Assembly (NCBI GenBank): GCA_023512835.1
Contig: CM042084.1
Location: 53,113,031 to 53,177,030 of the forward strand
Reading direction: 5' to 3'
Length of the DNA stretch: 64,000 nucleotides
From: Taxillus chinensis
Taxonomy: Eukaryota > Streptophyta > Magnoliopsida > Santalales > Loranthaceae
In this document: positions 45,401 through 60,400 of the stretch, in pieces
Layout of the letters: the number at the start of each line of letters is the position of its first letter
How positions within the stretch are numbered: position 1 is the stretch's first letter
Notes under the pieces: generated by a model
The model's input: the letters and a program-made list of their open reading frames with translations, nothing else
Database searches by the model: none
Told to the model about the DNA's origin: nothing
Program-made: the position numbers and the translations under genes

Positions 45401-48400
45401 CATGCACATGAATTTGGAGTTATGCCAATTTGCATCATACAGTGTTGTTTCCTCTAATTGCCATTCTTTTGTCCATACCACATCATTTTGTAGATAATCT
45501 TATTTACATAATTTAAGAAGCTGACAGAATCATAAACATCTTAATTGCATTGCATTATGCTAAAAACAAGATGACAGCAAACAAACCAATTGTTTGGAGT
45601 CTGATATCCAGTCACCAACACTAGCAGACTTCTTTAATGGAGATCCCTGAAAAACCAAATTTCGGAAGAAAATCAAATCAGATGTGCAACTGAAAGTAGG
45701 TACTTCAAAAGTTCAACTGCAAAGATTAATAACGCACCTGTGAAGATGGTCGTGGAACTGTACATAATGGAATATCCTAGAATACATCATACATATTATA
45801 TGTCAGTTACAGTCACGTGCAAACAAGCATCTCAAAAGAAATACATCATACCTTTACAAGATCTACATCTTCAGAGGTTACAGAGAACCGCCCTTTTATT
45901 TGCACCAGATTGGTCTTTGACCTGTCCTCCATGGAATCTCTAAATCCTATTAGGACATAAGCATTGATAATACAACAGTCAGAGCCAATAATGATCAGAC
46001 CTATTGAGGGAAGAAAATCCTTTTCATCACACTGCCAGCATTAACAATACAATAATGACAGCAAAAGCAACAAATAGCAGTATTAGCATTTCCCTAACGC
46101 ACATGTAAAAAAACTAATTAAGAAAGCACATCTAAGGGACTAGCATACTTTGTTTTTCCTTTTTTGTTATTTTTACACCCAGTTTATTTAAAATTAATAA
46201 AATATAACCTTGCCTTTAACAATATATAATAATATTTTATTTTTTAGTAAATTAATTTTATGTTAATTAATGTAATATTTTTATTTTTATTTATATATAA
46301 GTAATAAGCCATGTATATAAAAGCTCCTCTGAACTTATTGCTGAAGGTTTAAATAATATACAAAAAAATTCATTCCAACTTAATTATTTTATTCATAAAA
46401 TAATTTTACATATAAAAATTATATAATATTTTATCAGGAAAAAAAGAAATTAAAAACTACTGGAAAAAAAGGCAATTACAAGAGGTGGACAGTATTGAGC
46501 ATATCGGTGCTATTAACATCCATATGACTGCTACAACAAATAGTAATATTCGGGAACATATCACAGTCCTCACCCGATCTTCAACAATTGATGATTTCGC
46601 TCAGTTCACAAAACCCAAAAGAAAAATAGAAAAACTGCCCGGAGCAACCATTTTTCCTTGCACTGCACTCATAAATCAGCCCAAGCAATAATTTCAAGCC
46701 CTACTCACCCTATTGGGACCCAATCAAGACCAAAAACAGCCAGCGATATACCCCCACAACTGAAAAACCCACGAGCAATGAGTAAGAAGGTGATCAATGT
46801 GCTCCCCCCAGCACGCAACGGACACCGTCTAACAAACAGCAAATCCCTAAGCTGGAACTGATATGAGGACCTTTCCCTAAATCACTGGCTTCTGTAATGG
46901 ACGATCTTTACACCACTTGTTCTCCCAGAAAGCAATAGAAATTCGTAGCACTTCCTCTCAGTCTAAAAGACTCACCGTCTGTGATTCCTCCGACCCATGT
47001 TCAAAGCCCAAAACAGGCAGTGAGTGAAGGGTGTCAGCCATCAAAGCCCGTTGATTGTTGACTACTAAATTGTTGATCTTTTAGACATCACTAGCACTAG
47101 GAAGAATGTTAGATGTCCAAAAAAGGCACTGAATGCTCACAAGGGTTGCTGACTGCTAGATAGAATGCCGGTCGCAAGTCCACAAGTCTGCGTTGCAGAC
47201 TTGTGGTCATAGAGCAGAACAACACCACAAGTCACAGGTTGACATAGATTAAAACATCTACACAAAATACAGTGCATTGCTAATCGCAAGTAAGCTCTTC
47301 GCTTATCATATTTCAAGTAGCAAGTCACTCATCGCAGCTCACACGTTGCACTCATCACAGATCATCAGTCATCGCTCATTGGTCGGCACTCACCATAAAT
47401 TAGTATTTATATAAACATAAGTGATTACAATATATGCATATAATATATAAAAAAATGAATTCATAATTGAAAATATTATAAGATACATATTTACCATTTG
47501 AATTAAATGTTATTAATATTTAGTTGCTATTTAATTATTTGTTATAGTAGTTTTTTATATTATATTACTAGTTTAAGATAAAAATTACAATAAAGTACGA
47601 GTTTTAATATCAAACATAGTTAGAAAGACAATCATGGTACTTCTACATAATTAGATAAAGTACGAGTTTTAATATTAAACTCATTTTTTTATTATATGGC
47701 AAGATAAGATATATATACACCTGATGATTTTATTGGGGCAGATAAACTATTTGCAGAGGCACGATTTGGAAGCATCAACGGACCACTAAGGTTTGGTTGA
47801 CTTCGCAGTTCACGGTTGACTTTCTCAGTTGGTTGGGCTTCACACTCAAACCTAAGAGGTGGTTAACATAAATAATGAGAAGGAAAAAAACAAAAGCATT
47901 CAACACTTAAGCGCATCAGCCATAGCAATGCTTGACTTGATATAAATTGCATACTAAAAAGAAGTTTGAAGTCACCAAATTCGGCCCACATGACATGACA
48001 TGACATGACGCTCATTTTGGTTAAATAACTATTTTGACGTTATTTAACAAGATATATAAAATCCCAAATTTTAAAGTAGATAAACCTTTCAAAAGAAAGC
48101 CCTTTTTCTGATATTGAATGACCAATCACGGCACCAGGCAAAAGTGGCCCACTCTGAGACTTGCCATTTTTGTTTGAGCACTTTGCAAGTGGTAATGGAT
48201 TGATCCTTTCTTGCCCTCTGTGAAAAGAATACTGTATAAACTGAAAAATTCATCTAAAATGGAAATAACAGAGAAATCATAAATCAACAGCATTTATTTA
48301 TTGTGTCAATTTGAATAAATAAAATGAGCTAACAGAAAAACAACAAAATGCTGCAAAATTTATATTGACAGAAATTCATAGAAAATTAAGAAATTCCCCG

Positions 48401-51400
48401 GATAATATTTTGTCCCAACATTTGCAAGTAGACTAAAATGGCATGCCAACCTTATAAAATCATTTGATTGCATTTCACCTTTTGTTTTTTTTGATACAAA
48501 TAAATAAACTTATATCTTTATTGATATATTTCATACAATAATATAATATATGACTACATATTTATATAGGAGAGAATTATCTATGGTAATGCATAATTAG
48601 AATATCATTCCTAATTATACCATATCTACTAATTATCTCTAATTATTCCATTAAATATTTCAATCCCATTAATTTCTTTATTAATTACAATAACACTCTC
48701 TTTCGAATTGGAGCATAGATATTAATCAAGTCCAACTTGTTATAAAGATAAGCAACTCAAATCCCGTTAAGAGCTTTAGTGAATATATCACCTAATTGTT
48801 TTTCCGTCTTCACATATTCTATGAAAATTATTCCAAACTGAAACAAAATGACAATTGTTTTCAATATGCTTAGTTTGCTCATAAAATATAAAATTTGAGG
48901 CAATATAAAACACAGCTTCATTATCACATCACAATTTAGCTGGTACGAAGGTTAAAGATCAACTTAATTTAAAAGATTAAATATTTACATTATCTCACAT
49001 GCAGACTGCACCATGGTCCTATATTCTAACACAATACTGGACCATAATATAACATTTTATTTCTTACTTTTTCACGAGATCAAATTTCTTCCAACAAAGA
49101 CATAATAACTTGTGATGGATCTTCTATCCATTGGACAACCTTCCTAATCTACATCTGAGAAATATTTAATTTGAGTGTGTCCATGATTTGTATATAAGCG
49201 ACCACATCCAGGTACTCCTTTTAAGTAACACAAAATCTATTCCAATGCAGCCCAATGATCAACTGTTGGGGATGACATGAATTGACTACCACTAACAGAA
49301 TAGACAATGACTAACAAGTAACGGTAATATAATTTAACTTTCCAACCAACCTTCGATATCTCTCAAGTTGTGAAATGGTGTCTCATCTCCTGTGAGATGC
49401 CTATTTGGAGTTATTGGAGCATTAAAAGGCTTTGCTCTTAATTTTTTTGTCTTAGTTAATAAATCAAGAGCATATTTTCCCTGAGAGAGAAAGATACCAT
49501 GTCTACTCCTTGTAACTTCAACACCTAAAAAATATTAAAGCAACCCCAAGTCCTTCATGTGAAATTGAGTATGAAGAAAGGACTTAAGAGATGAAATTCC
49601 CAAAGTGTCACTGCCAGTAATAACAATATCATTCACATATACAACTAAAAGGATGAGACTGCTGGTTAATTGCTTGTAGAACACTGAACGGTGAGCTTGA
49701 CTCTTAATCATGCCTCATGTTTCAATAGCCTAACTAAATTTGCCAAACCAAGCACGAGGGCTCTATTTCAAACCATATAGAGATTTTCGAAAACGATAAA
49801 CATGGCCAGACCACCTTAAGCAACAAAATTAAAAGGTTGCTCCATATACACTTCTTCATGGAGATCACCATAAAGAAAAACATTTTTAATATCTAATTGA
49901 TGCAAAGGCCATTGGTAAGTCTACACCATATGTTTGGGCATAGCCCTTAACAACAAGATGAGCCTTTAATCGAGCAACAGACCCATTAGGATTCACTGAA
50001 CTGTGAACACCCACTTGCAACTGATAACCTGTTTCTGAAGGTAAATGAACCAGGTCCCAAGTACTATTTTCATCTAAAGCCTGCATTTCATCAAGCATTG
50101 CTTGGTGCCAACCAGGGTGAGAGAGGGCTTCACGAGCAGTTTTGAACACACTGGTAGAATCGAGAGAGATAACAAAAGAACGAGAAAAAGAAGACAAACA
50201 ATTGTAAGAAATGAAAGACGAAATATGAAAAGTGTTGTTGCGTTTACCTTTGCGCAAGGCAATAAGAAGATATCACTTGAATGGGATTTGAGGGCAAAGA
50301 AACATGTACAAAACATGAATCAAGAGATCGGCGCCTGAATTACACTTCAATAATAGGATATTTGTGAGTGGCAAGAGAAATGAGACTCGTGACAATTACA
50401 AAAGGTATGATAGAATATACTAATAAATCATCATCATCATCATTCCTCCCCTTGATATGTGAGAGGTGGAGAAGTCAAATAATAGGGTGTATCTTTCATG
50501 AAAGTAACATCAATAGAAACAAAATATTTATTAAGACTAGAACAATAACATCGATACCCTTTTTTAAAGATGAGGATATCCAAGAAAAACACACTTTCAG
50601 GACTTGGGATCTATTTTAGTAACGTGCGCAAACATCACAAACAGAGTAAGTGCTACCAAGGATTCTAGGGTCAATTGAAAACATTGACTTGGGGAAAGAG
50701 AATTTTGTAAGGGATCTCACCATGAAGAACAAATGAGGACATACGATTAATTAAGGAACATGCAGTAGAAACTGCATTTGCTCAAAAGAATTTTAGAACA
50801 TTCATTTGAAATAAAAGGACACGAACAGTTTCAAGAAGATGTCAGTTCTTGCATTCGACCACATCATTTTGAGATGGAATATTGACACAGAAAGTCTCAT
50901 GAAGGATGCCATGTTGAGCCATAAAATTTTGAAATAATATTTGGGTATACTTTTTTACATTATCACTGCATAAATGACGAATGAAAATATTGAATTGAGT
51001 TTTGATTTTAACACAAAAAATACAAAAGATAAAAAACAATTTGGATCAATTTTTCATTAAACACAATCAAATAACACAAGAATAGTCAACCACAAAGGTA
51101 ACAAAATATTTAAATGCATGTTTTGACATAATAGGAGAAGGACCCCAAACATCAGAATAAACTAATTCAAAAGAAACACTAGCACATTTATTGATTCTTG
51201 GACTGAAACTAAGACGGTGTATGGCCTACTGATATGACTCACAATTTAAAGGGAGAAATGACACCAGAGCAAGCAATCGATGAAGGTAATGGAGTATCAA
51301 GAGTGTAGAGGCCCCCAAATTCATGTCCTTTACCAATAATCTTTCTCGTCACAGGATCCTAAAATAAGCAATGATCAGGAAAAAAGTAATGCAATAATTA

Positions 51401-54400
51401 AGATGACGAGTAAGCTGACTTACAGAAATTAAATTAAAAGAGAGATTAGTTAAATGTAAGACAAATGATAAAGGTAAGAGAGGGATTGGTGTAATGGTGC
51501 CAGAGGGGCAGCAGTCTTCCGAGCCAGATACCAAGCTTCAATGTCCCGTAACAGATCAGAAATAGCATGTTCATACCGCTCATAATTCACCTCTAACACC
51601 TTATCAATGGCCTTATGCTTCCGTAGGACTCACTCCGACTCCGATAGGTAGCAAGGATACTCAAAGAGAGCATCAACAAGCAAACTAGCAGCAACTAGAG
51701 GTAGAACAACCGGGCCACCCTATTGATCCTCCGCAGGCCACACCACCAGAGCACCAATATAAGTAGAACGGTGCTCCCCCTGCCTCCGAAACAGAACAAC
51801 CACCTCCCCCAGATTGAGCACAATCCCCTTGGGAAATGTCCCCCTCAATGCCTACCTCATCTTCCTGAACAGTTGGGCATCACCCCTAGCCAGATGACCC
51901 CCGACAGAAGCACCAACAGCCTCGACCCCCACTTGACTAGCGCCCACCCGCACCCCAGCCGCCTGGGTACGCCCATCAATAGAGGGGCTACGCTTGCTTT
52001 CGTCCTCAAGCTTGAAACGGCATGGACGAGGCAACCCCTAGGAAAGCACCCCCTCACCAGCGGCAACAGTCACATGTGCCCTCGAAGAATCCAGCCTCGT
52101 CGCCCCCTTGCCCAAACATGGGATAACAGACGGCCTCAGCTGCTCAGAACCCACCACAGGAGGAGACACCTCAAGAGAAATGCCAACCCAACCGGAATCT
52201 CAAAAACCACACATGCGTCAACCACATACCAATCACCCTGAACCCCGACGCCCAGCTTCACCAAATGGACACATCAACACAATCACCAGCACTACTTGCC
52301 GCTGGCCAACCTACATCAACACTGACAGACACCACTTCACAAAACGAGCGAGAGCACTCATAGTCCCGCGCAGAATTGCACGTAGGTGCTTGTAGAGAAG
52401 CGCGTTGGGACCTTCACCACGCCGCCACCACCCGTCCGGCCACCAAACCCCTCATTTATCAAGTCGTGCAGCCCAGACAAACCATGAGTGACGCAGCCGA
52501 CAAGGATAGAGAGTGTCCCCTTAGATCGGGACAAATTGACGAGAGAGAAAGAAAGGAAGCAGTCGTTCCAGTTACACCACCATTGAGCCAAGTATACCGT
52601 GGCGCCCTCAAAAAAAAATTGCACCTCGAACTGGACCAAAGGAAGGCCTACCATCTCTACCAGCACACGCCCTAACCAGGACGCAACAACCCGACTAAGC
52701 AAGATGGCGCTGACCCACGTTCGACTCCGCTCCACAATCTTAACCACCCGACCGAGAATCTTCACCTCAAATGTCTTCTATTCCACACAAAGGATGCTCG
52801 ATGCAAAATGGCGGTCACCTTATATCTTCACTTCTGACTCCGCCCCACAATGCCAACGAGAGGGGCCAGCATGACATAGCAATCAACTTCACGTCACCCA
52901 TCATCACGTGTGTGCCACACATAGTCCATATCCTTCGTGTCACCTTCAACCATCCGTGAAAATTAATTATCACAGATTTTCAAGATCATTAGTCAAATGA
53001 TCATCCTCATCAATACTCTGGAGGTAAAGGCGAATAGACTTGCTCCAATCCATATAATTGATATCATTTAATTTATGGTTCGTGATTTTAGACATCACAA
53101 GCACTATATCTGATACAGGGTTCACATCCATAATTCCAAAATAGAAACGAGAGACTAGGCAGAGAGATCAATGATCGAACGTTATTGATAACTAAGACAT
53201 CGACAAACAGAATGCTCAGAGGGAAACATCAACGAACAAAGTGCGCAGTAAGAGACATTGAAGGACGGCATTGATGGCAGCGGCGCCGATGTTCATCGTT
53301 GATGTTGAGCAAGGATGTTGTAGTCAGCGTCGGGCAAGGACGTTGTTGTCGACGTCGGACAGTGACGTTGTGGTTGGCATCGGGCAGGGATGTGGTCGGC
53401 ATCATTGACACAGGGCAGAGGTATCGTCAAACGACAGGCTTGACAGATAAAGACAACGATAGAAAGAAATGATTTTATTTTAACACGGACGACAGAGGCA
53501 TCGTTGACAACAAAAGCTCTAATACCATGACACAAATAAATAAATTGATATCTTTATTGATATATTTCATACAATAATACAATATATGACTACATAATAT
53601 AAGATATAATTAGGATATCAATCTTAATTATACCATAAACACTAATTACTCCATTAAATATTTCAATCCCACTAATTCCTCTACTAATTATAGTAACATT
53701 TTTGCAAAAAACAAAAAACTGAAAACTTAACATTTCCTAGGTGAAGATATGTAGCCATAAGCTTATCACCACACCAATGACACAATTGAACACAAGCATG
53801 TCCCATCCTGATTTACCTTCGCAAGTATAAGACTATGTACATGTAGTAAAAGTAATAAAGTTCATTGATCATGAACTTGTAGTCTAGCAACTCATGCCTG
53901 AATCCCACTCAAAAGGTCAAGGTTCTGACTCCCATTTGCAGACCCTGTGCTTGTGTTTATGGACACATGGAATCTTAGGATTTGGGGTTATGATGTGGCC
54001 TATTTTCTTACTAAAATGTTATTCATTATCAGTCATGTCTGGAGATGACCACAAATGCATCAGTCAAAAGTGGAATATACAAATCTGTTCATAGCAAAAA
54101 CAAAAAATAAATCCCATATTTCCCAAGCAAAAACATGCCACAAGTACTACATATAGATAAATAAATAAAATTAAGTCTGTTTAAATTTACTCCAAATGAT
54201 TTCTCATATATAACTTACACTCTGAAAGACCATTTATGATATGACTGCATGTCATAAAAGAAAGAACGCCAAGATACCAATCCGAAAGAAAGTTGCACAT
54301 CTTGCACGTGACAAAAAAATCCAATTCTAACAAACTGAAGCTACAAACACAATCATCAAGACACTGGCACTGCAAAATGCTGTGACAAAGCCCTTAAAGC

Positions 54401-57400
54401 ACACACAAACACAATCATCTGATCTTCTACTCTCACGAATCCCACACCGCTCTCAGGCTTTAAACAAATAACACAAATTAACTTCTCGTGTCTTAATGAA
54501 AATTAACCTAGCAAGAATCTCTCACATGGCTAAACGATGGTTTACTCATCACAGCCTAGCTAGATTCTCCCTCTCCACACAAAATATAAAATAAAATATA
54601 TGTATAGGACCAAAAAAATAAGACAAACAAAAATACTAAGCTAAGAAACATAATCTTTTCAAAATAAATAATATGTAATAATGCTGAGTTTATATTAACA
54701 AGCTGATCAAGAATTTCACAAGGATACTAAAAAACTCCTTAAGAGGTATTGAAATATATAATCTCAAATCGGGAGTTGTCAAACTTCGCAATCAATTAAT
54801 AAGATCCTGCGGTAACCTCACTCAGTGTCAATTAATTTTGCAATTGAAACCTATGAACTATTATATTATATTAGAGCAGGTTATATAGTTTACTTCAATC
54901 ATGTGAGGAGTGTATGTGCTCCACGTCATCCAATATTATTCACGTGTTATACTCAAAGATAAGTTACACATGAAGAGGGAATGTTGATATATAAAATCAC
55001 ACATTAGGATTTGTCAAAGTTTGCAATCAATTAATAACATCCTGCAATAACCCCATCCACTGCTAATTAGGATGAAAACCTACAGACTTTAACAAAAGAA
55101 ATGACCTAATTTAAAGATGAAAACCTGAAGACTTTAACAAAAGGAATAACCTAATTTAAGTCTAATCAAGACGAGCAAAGTTAAGCTCAGGCAGGCTTGA
55201 GCTCAGCTTGGGATTTTGAAGGACAAGCTTAAGTTGAACACTTGAGCTCCAAGAAGTGAACAAGCTGCTCAAGCTTTGAGCCAAACTTGTAAAAGAAAAA
55301 AAAGCTTAATCTAACTGAGCTCATTAGACTGAGCTCCATTATAAAAAGGACTAAGCCCTTTACACAAGATATGGAGTAAAAGAAATCATTTGCTCCATTA
55401 CTGTTTGGATATGGGACAAGGTATAAGAATAATTTGTTCCAATTTTACAACTATAAAGCAAGGGTAGAAAGTAATAACATAATAAGTATCATAAGTATTT
55501 GTATTGATCTCTTTAATGGTAGGAATAATTACACTCATGGCTTCTTTTAAGTGAATCCCATGAGGATCCTCAGTCAATGGTCCTTTCACATTTCCCCATT
55601 GCCGTGGCTCCAACGAGCTGATTAATTTATATGACCAGTGAGATAATATTTTACAGATTCCTTTGACTCTACTCAATTTTTTCATAATGATTTTTTTATG
55701 ATTGTAAATAGAATCAGCCATAACTACATGGAATTAAAATTTAAAAGTTTATCTCAATCTTCTGAACTGATTTCTCTGTCTTTTAGATATAAAATAAGCC
55801 CTTTGTAAATTGAAAGTAGGTGATTGTTCTTTCGCAGATTTACTAATAAAGGTCAACAAATGACTTTTTATAGTGATTTTTTATCAACTGGGTAAGGCAT
55901 TTTCAGGTCAAATTTTCTGGAAGTGGTAAAAGTATACCACGATTCTCATTTATTGAAAAGATTTCAATTTATTAATTAGTCACAGAAAACGCACACTCCA
56001 TGGAAGCAAAGTGCACTATATATAAAATATGCATGCGTACATTTTTAATATTATAAAAATCAAACATTCCTATCAATGTACTTGCCAATAAAGGCATTAA
56101 AAAATTAATAAAACACATACTTTAGTTTTAAATACCAACTTTGATTGCATTATTTTAAATACTTGAAAGACAAAATTACATATTTATGTTATAATTATTG
56201 TTAAGATTAAAGAAATTAATAAATTTAAGTGGTATAATGAGTCATAATAATCCATATATAATTTTAAAATAACAAAGATTTTCATGTTAAACAAAAAAAA
56301 TTTGCAAGATCAAACCATGCATTTGAATCGTAAGTTGGTTGCTCGATTCCACATAATACAAATTTCTACACCATAATTTAAACCACAAGATTGAAAGCCC
56401 TTAACCCGCAAGTTCTGATCTCAACATTTAAAATAGAAATTGGTTGCTCACTTACAAAGAGAACAACTTCCTATGCCATGATTTAAACCGCAAGATTGAA
56501 AATTTTTAATCCGCAACACTTAAACCACATGTTCCTCTTCCAATACATACAACTTCCTTTTTGCGCTTTTTATATATTAAGATATATCATACAGTAATAA
56601 TTTAGACAACACATATCCAAAATACAAGCATACTAATGTGCTAGTTTTTACTCTAGTAATCACCATGTCTACTTTAATTATTATATAGCATCATAATATT
56701 TTACTAGTTTTTATATGCAAATATAAAGTAAAACAAAGATTAAAAGATTAAAAAAAATTAGCTTCAATTATTTCATACATATATATTATATTATATAATA
56801 TAATACACAATTACTTACCCAATAAGTTATATTTAATGCAATTTTATGCTTTTTAATAGTACAACATAATTTTATAATAACTCTGTCATTAATAAAGTTT
56901 TACAATATTATATATATAGCAACCTATTATAATATATTATAGTTTTTTAAATATTTATATTTTAAATACATAAAGTTTATTTTTTAAAACAACATTATGG
57001 CTAAATGTTAGTATTTTTTATCATTTTCCAAATATTGCTTAACATTTAAATAAATCATACTATGTTTCTTTTATGAGCTGCTTGGTGTAGGGGGAGCCAT
57101 TAGATACACTTTTTTAAAATAGATCCAACAATTGGACACAGGCATGGATCGTGCATCATGTGTGCAAGTTGTATTTTTCTTCTTTTATAGTATTTTATAT
57201 CTAAACTATTGTTATAATATATATATAAATATATTTTATCAAATGTTATAGTTCTTTTAAATATTTATATATTTTATTTTTATATATAAAAAAGTTATTT
57301 CTCTTTTATCTAAATTTTACTTTTGTTCAATTACTCTCTAAATATTATTAAATTTCTACTGAATTTATTGTTTCTCCTGTGGCATTATACATGTAGCATA

Positions 57401-60400
57401 TTTTTATTAAGGTATTTTAAAAATCTTTTTTTGAGTGACTTTGGGAATATAGCTTACTTTTTAAAAATAGTTAATCCTGTTATTTTTTTCACGAATTAAT
57501 TTAATTTAATTGCGATATTTAGATAATTAAAATTAAACATTTTTTATTACTTCCATGGTATTTTGTATTGCTTTATTAAATTTTGAACTAATTCAGCAAT
57601 ATTATTTTATTATTTTAAATTATTACATAATATTACTTTTGATTAAATTAATTTTATTTTAAGAAAAATAAAGTCATACAAATTCTTACTTTTAAACTCT
57701 TTTTCTAATTTCAATAGTATAATTATATTATATATTTATAAATATGCTTATAATATTATTTATTAATTATTGAGTTGTTTTAGTCATATAATTCTATTAT
57801 TTTTAATTAGATGACCTTATTTATTTAGCTATTTGATGAGAATAATTTTTAGAATATTAAAAAAAAAAAAAACTATCCACACAGCGCTTCCATTTCTATA
57901 TAACAATATATATATCACATTAACATTGCTTTGAGTAAGGTCTAATAATATTTTAAAATTTTATTAAATTAATATTAGATAAAAGTCAAAGGTTATTATT
58001 TTTATTCATAAACAAATAGCAACCAAAATAACTAAATACACTCCCCAATGTTGGTCAAATGATGTAAACGAATATTAGTATATTCACTTTTCCAATAATT
58101 TATAAATTTTATTAAAACACTACAACTTGTCAAGCAAGGTAAGCAATAATTGATATTTGATAACATTAGTTACATGGACTTAATAACGTGCAATTGTCAT
58201 GAGTTTGGTAGCCCCCAACACAAGCTCAACCCAACAGTATCCTCATTCTCTACCTATATTGAAAAAACTGTTATTTATTTTGTATTCTCTTCTAATAGCC
58301 AATCCAACTATTTTTTTTTTAAACTTATTACCTATATATTATTATTTAGTTGCTAACTTAAAAAGGAAAATTCTAACAAAAGATTATTTTCTAAGTCAAA
58401 ATGTAAAATTAAGGAAAAATACAATTCTAGAAAGGAAAAGAAAAAAGTTAATAATAAGAGTAAGAAAAAACTTCATTTTATCTCTATGGAAAGTGAACTT
58501 TAACACTCTACTCTATTTTGTCTTTATTTTTATTAAAATATTTTTTTTGCTTTATTTTAACTCTCTCTCTCTCTCTCTTCATTTCTATTTTATTTATTGT
58601 GCTCAAGACTCATGATTTTACTCGTAGATATATCGTGTAGGAACATTCCTTCTTATGAAAAATAAATTAACAAAAAAAATTAATATCAATCTATCAGCAT
58701 TGAGGATACCATACACGGATTATTTGCACAATTTACATTCCAATAATATAGCATTATGTAAAGAATGAAATTTTTTTGAAGAATAACTGTAATATTTTCT
58801 AGAAATAGAAAAGAATAAGAGTGTGTTGGAACATACTTTTGGAGTTTCACTCTATTTGTGAAGATACATTTATTGGATGCTCTAATAATAATATGAACAA
58901 AATTTAAAAGAGCTGCTATGTGATAATCAAAAATTGCAATCCCTATATTTTTATGGGGAAATATACATACATACATATATATATATAATTCTTTTGTATT
59001 TGACCAAAGCACACCTTTAAAAAAATTTAATATGTACTCTAATAATTTTCCCCATTTAATTATTTATTATTAAAATTAGAAGGATAGAGTGAATGAACCA
59101 TGCCAAATGGGTTTTCAAGATCCAGCAAAAAACCTTTGATTTCATTATGGAAGGTGCACACGGGGACATGACCCGCAAAAGGGGGCCTTTGACTTTAGAT
59201 ATTGATTTTGCAATGACACCCACATTAGTTTATAGCGGCATAGGTGCATATGGGCATGGCAAAGAGAAAGAGTGGTATCACAGCATGTTTTCTGTCACTA
59301 TATTCGGGCCAGAACTCTATTGGTCAGTTCATTCACTAGGTGTTACAAGCTTCACATGCCTTGTTCGAGCTAGTTAGCAGTTTCCTTTTGGTCAGCAAAA
59401 GCATAGACTTACCTCCCACCAATTCCTCCAAGTGGACGCCAATGTGGTTCTATCTGTTTTTCGAGGTAGTTGATCATGCCAAACTAACGCATGAGCCCAA
59501 CCAGCCCAAGGCTACTGGTGCTCCCTTAGCGATGGGAAGGAGATGATGGGGTATTTTATGTGTGGTTTGCTTGTCACCTAGTCGTGACAGTGGATCCATT
59601 CCCTAGTGCAGGGTCAGGCAGCATGCCTAGATATATCCATGGGGAGATGATAGAGTTGGCTCAAGTTAACCTAGCCCACAAATAGAATAGAATGTTAGAG
59701 GGCGTGGGCATGGATGTTTAAGTGGGGCAAATATTGGGACGAGTACCTTTACTTTGATTGTTAATGGAGTAGACTGCAGACCAATTGGCATCAGCTCAGG
59801 CCATGTGTTAGTTATGAATGAGGAGCTCTTCACAAGCCCTATATTGTGCGTACAAATTATGAGATGGTGGATAATTTCAAGCATAGGAGTCTAGTTGCCT
59901 CCCCACAATTGAGCGTTAAAGACGGACTATGACAGATTCAAGCTCAATCGAGCAAAAAGGTTGGTCAACCTCTATAATCCAGTGGTGAGCAATGGCAGAG
60001 TAAGGTCGTGGCAGGACTTTTGAGCGGTATGGAGTAGGTGGCAGCAACTATGGATCCTAGGTAGAGATTTTTTTTAGCACTTTCATATATGGGTATGAGG
60101 GAAGGCGCAGGCAAGGTATCAGCAAGTGCATGAGAAAGTTCAATGATTCCAGTCTCTATTGCCTAGTCCTATATCATCATCCTATATCTTTATGTTTAGA
60201 TAAGGTGCAATGGTGTTCTGTGCCATTACATATAAAGAACATGTGGCTACAGGCTAACCTTGCAGACATAGTGCTCCAGGTTGGTGGAAAGCATCTACAA
60301 GATCATATCGGTAATTGGCGGCTACAAAGGATCCTGGATTCTTTGATTGGGCTAGCCTAATATGCTTTTATGAGGGGTCTTCAGATTCTGAATGCCGTTT

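Larger units (their letters stand above)
48492..53698 (-). mobile_element. Complete but decayed Ty1/Copia element, TSD TTTTT
   Basis: LTRs of 204 bp (48492-48695) and 171 bp (53528-53698) are bordered by TTTTT at 48487-48491 and 53699-53703. On the minus strand the LTR runs TGTTA...TCA. The primer site TGGTATTAGAGC (53516-53527) directly follows the 5' LTR. A purine tract CGAAAGAGAG precedes the 3' LTR. Pol pieces are on the minus strand with many stops. It lies in the same orientation as the kinase gene. Confidence 0.9.

Noticed and set aside
55398..55721. Minus-strand ORF of 107 aa as a kinase exon
   Set aside because: It lacks matching splice sites, and the exons at 61516 and 48217 already join in phase without it.
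58150..58615. Phe/Leu-rich ORF of 138 aa
   Set aside because: AT-rich intron with hydrophobic codons by composition. No start context, no similarity that I can see.
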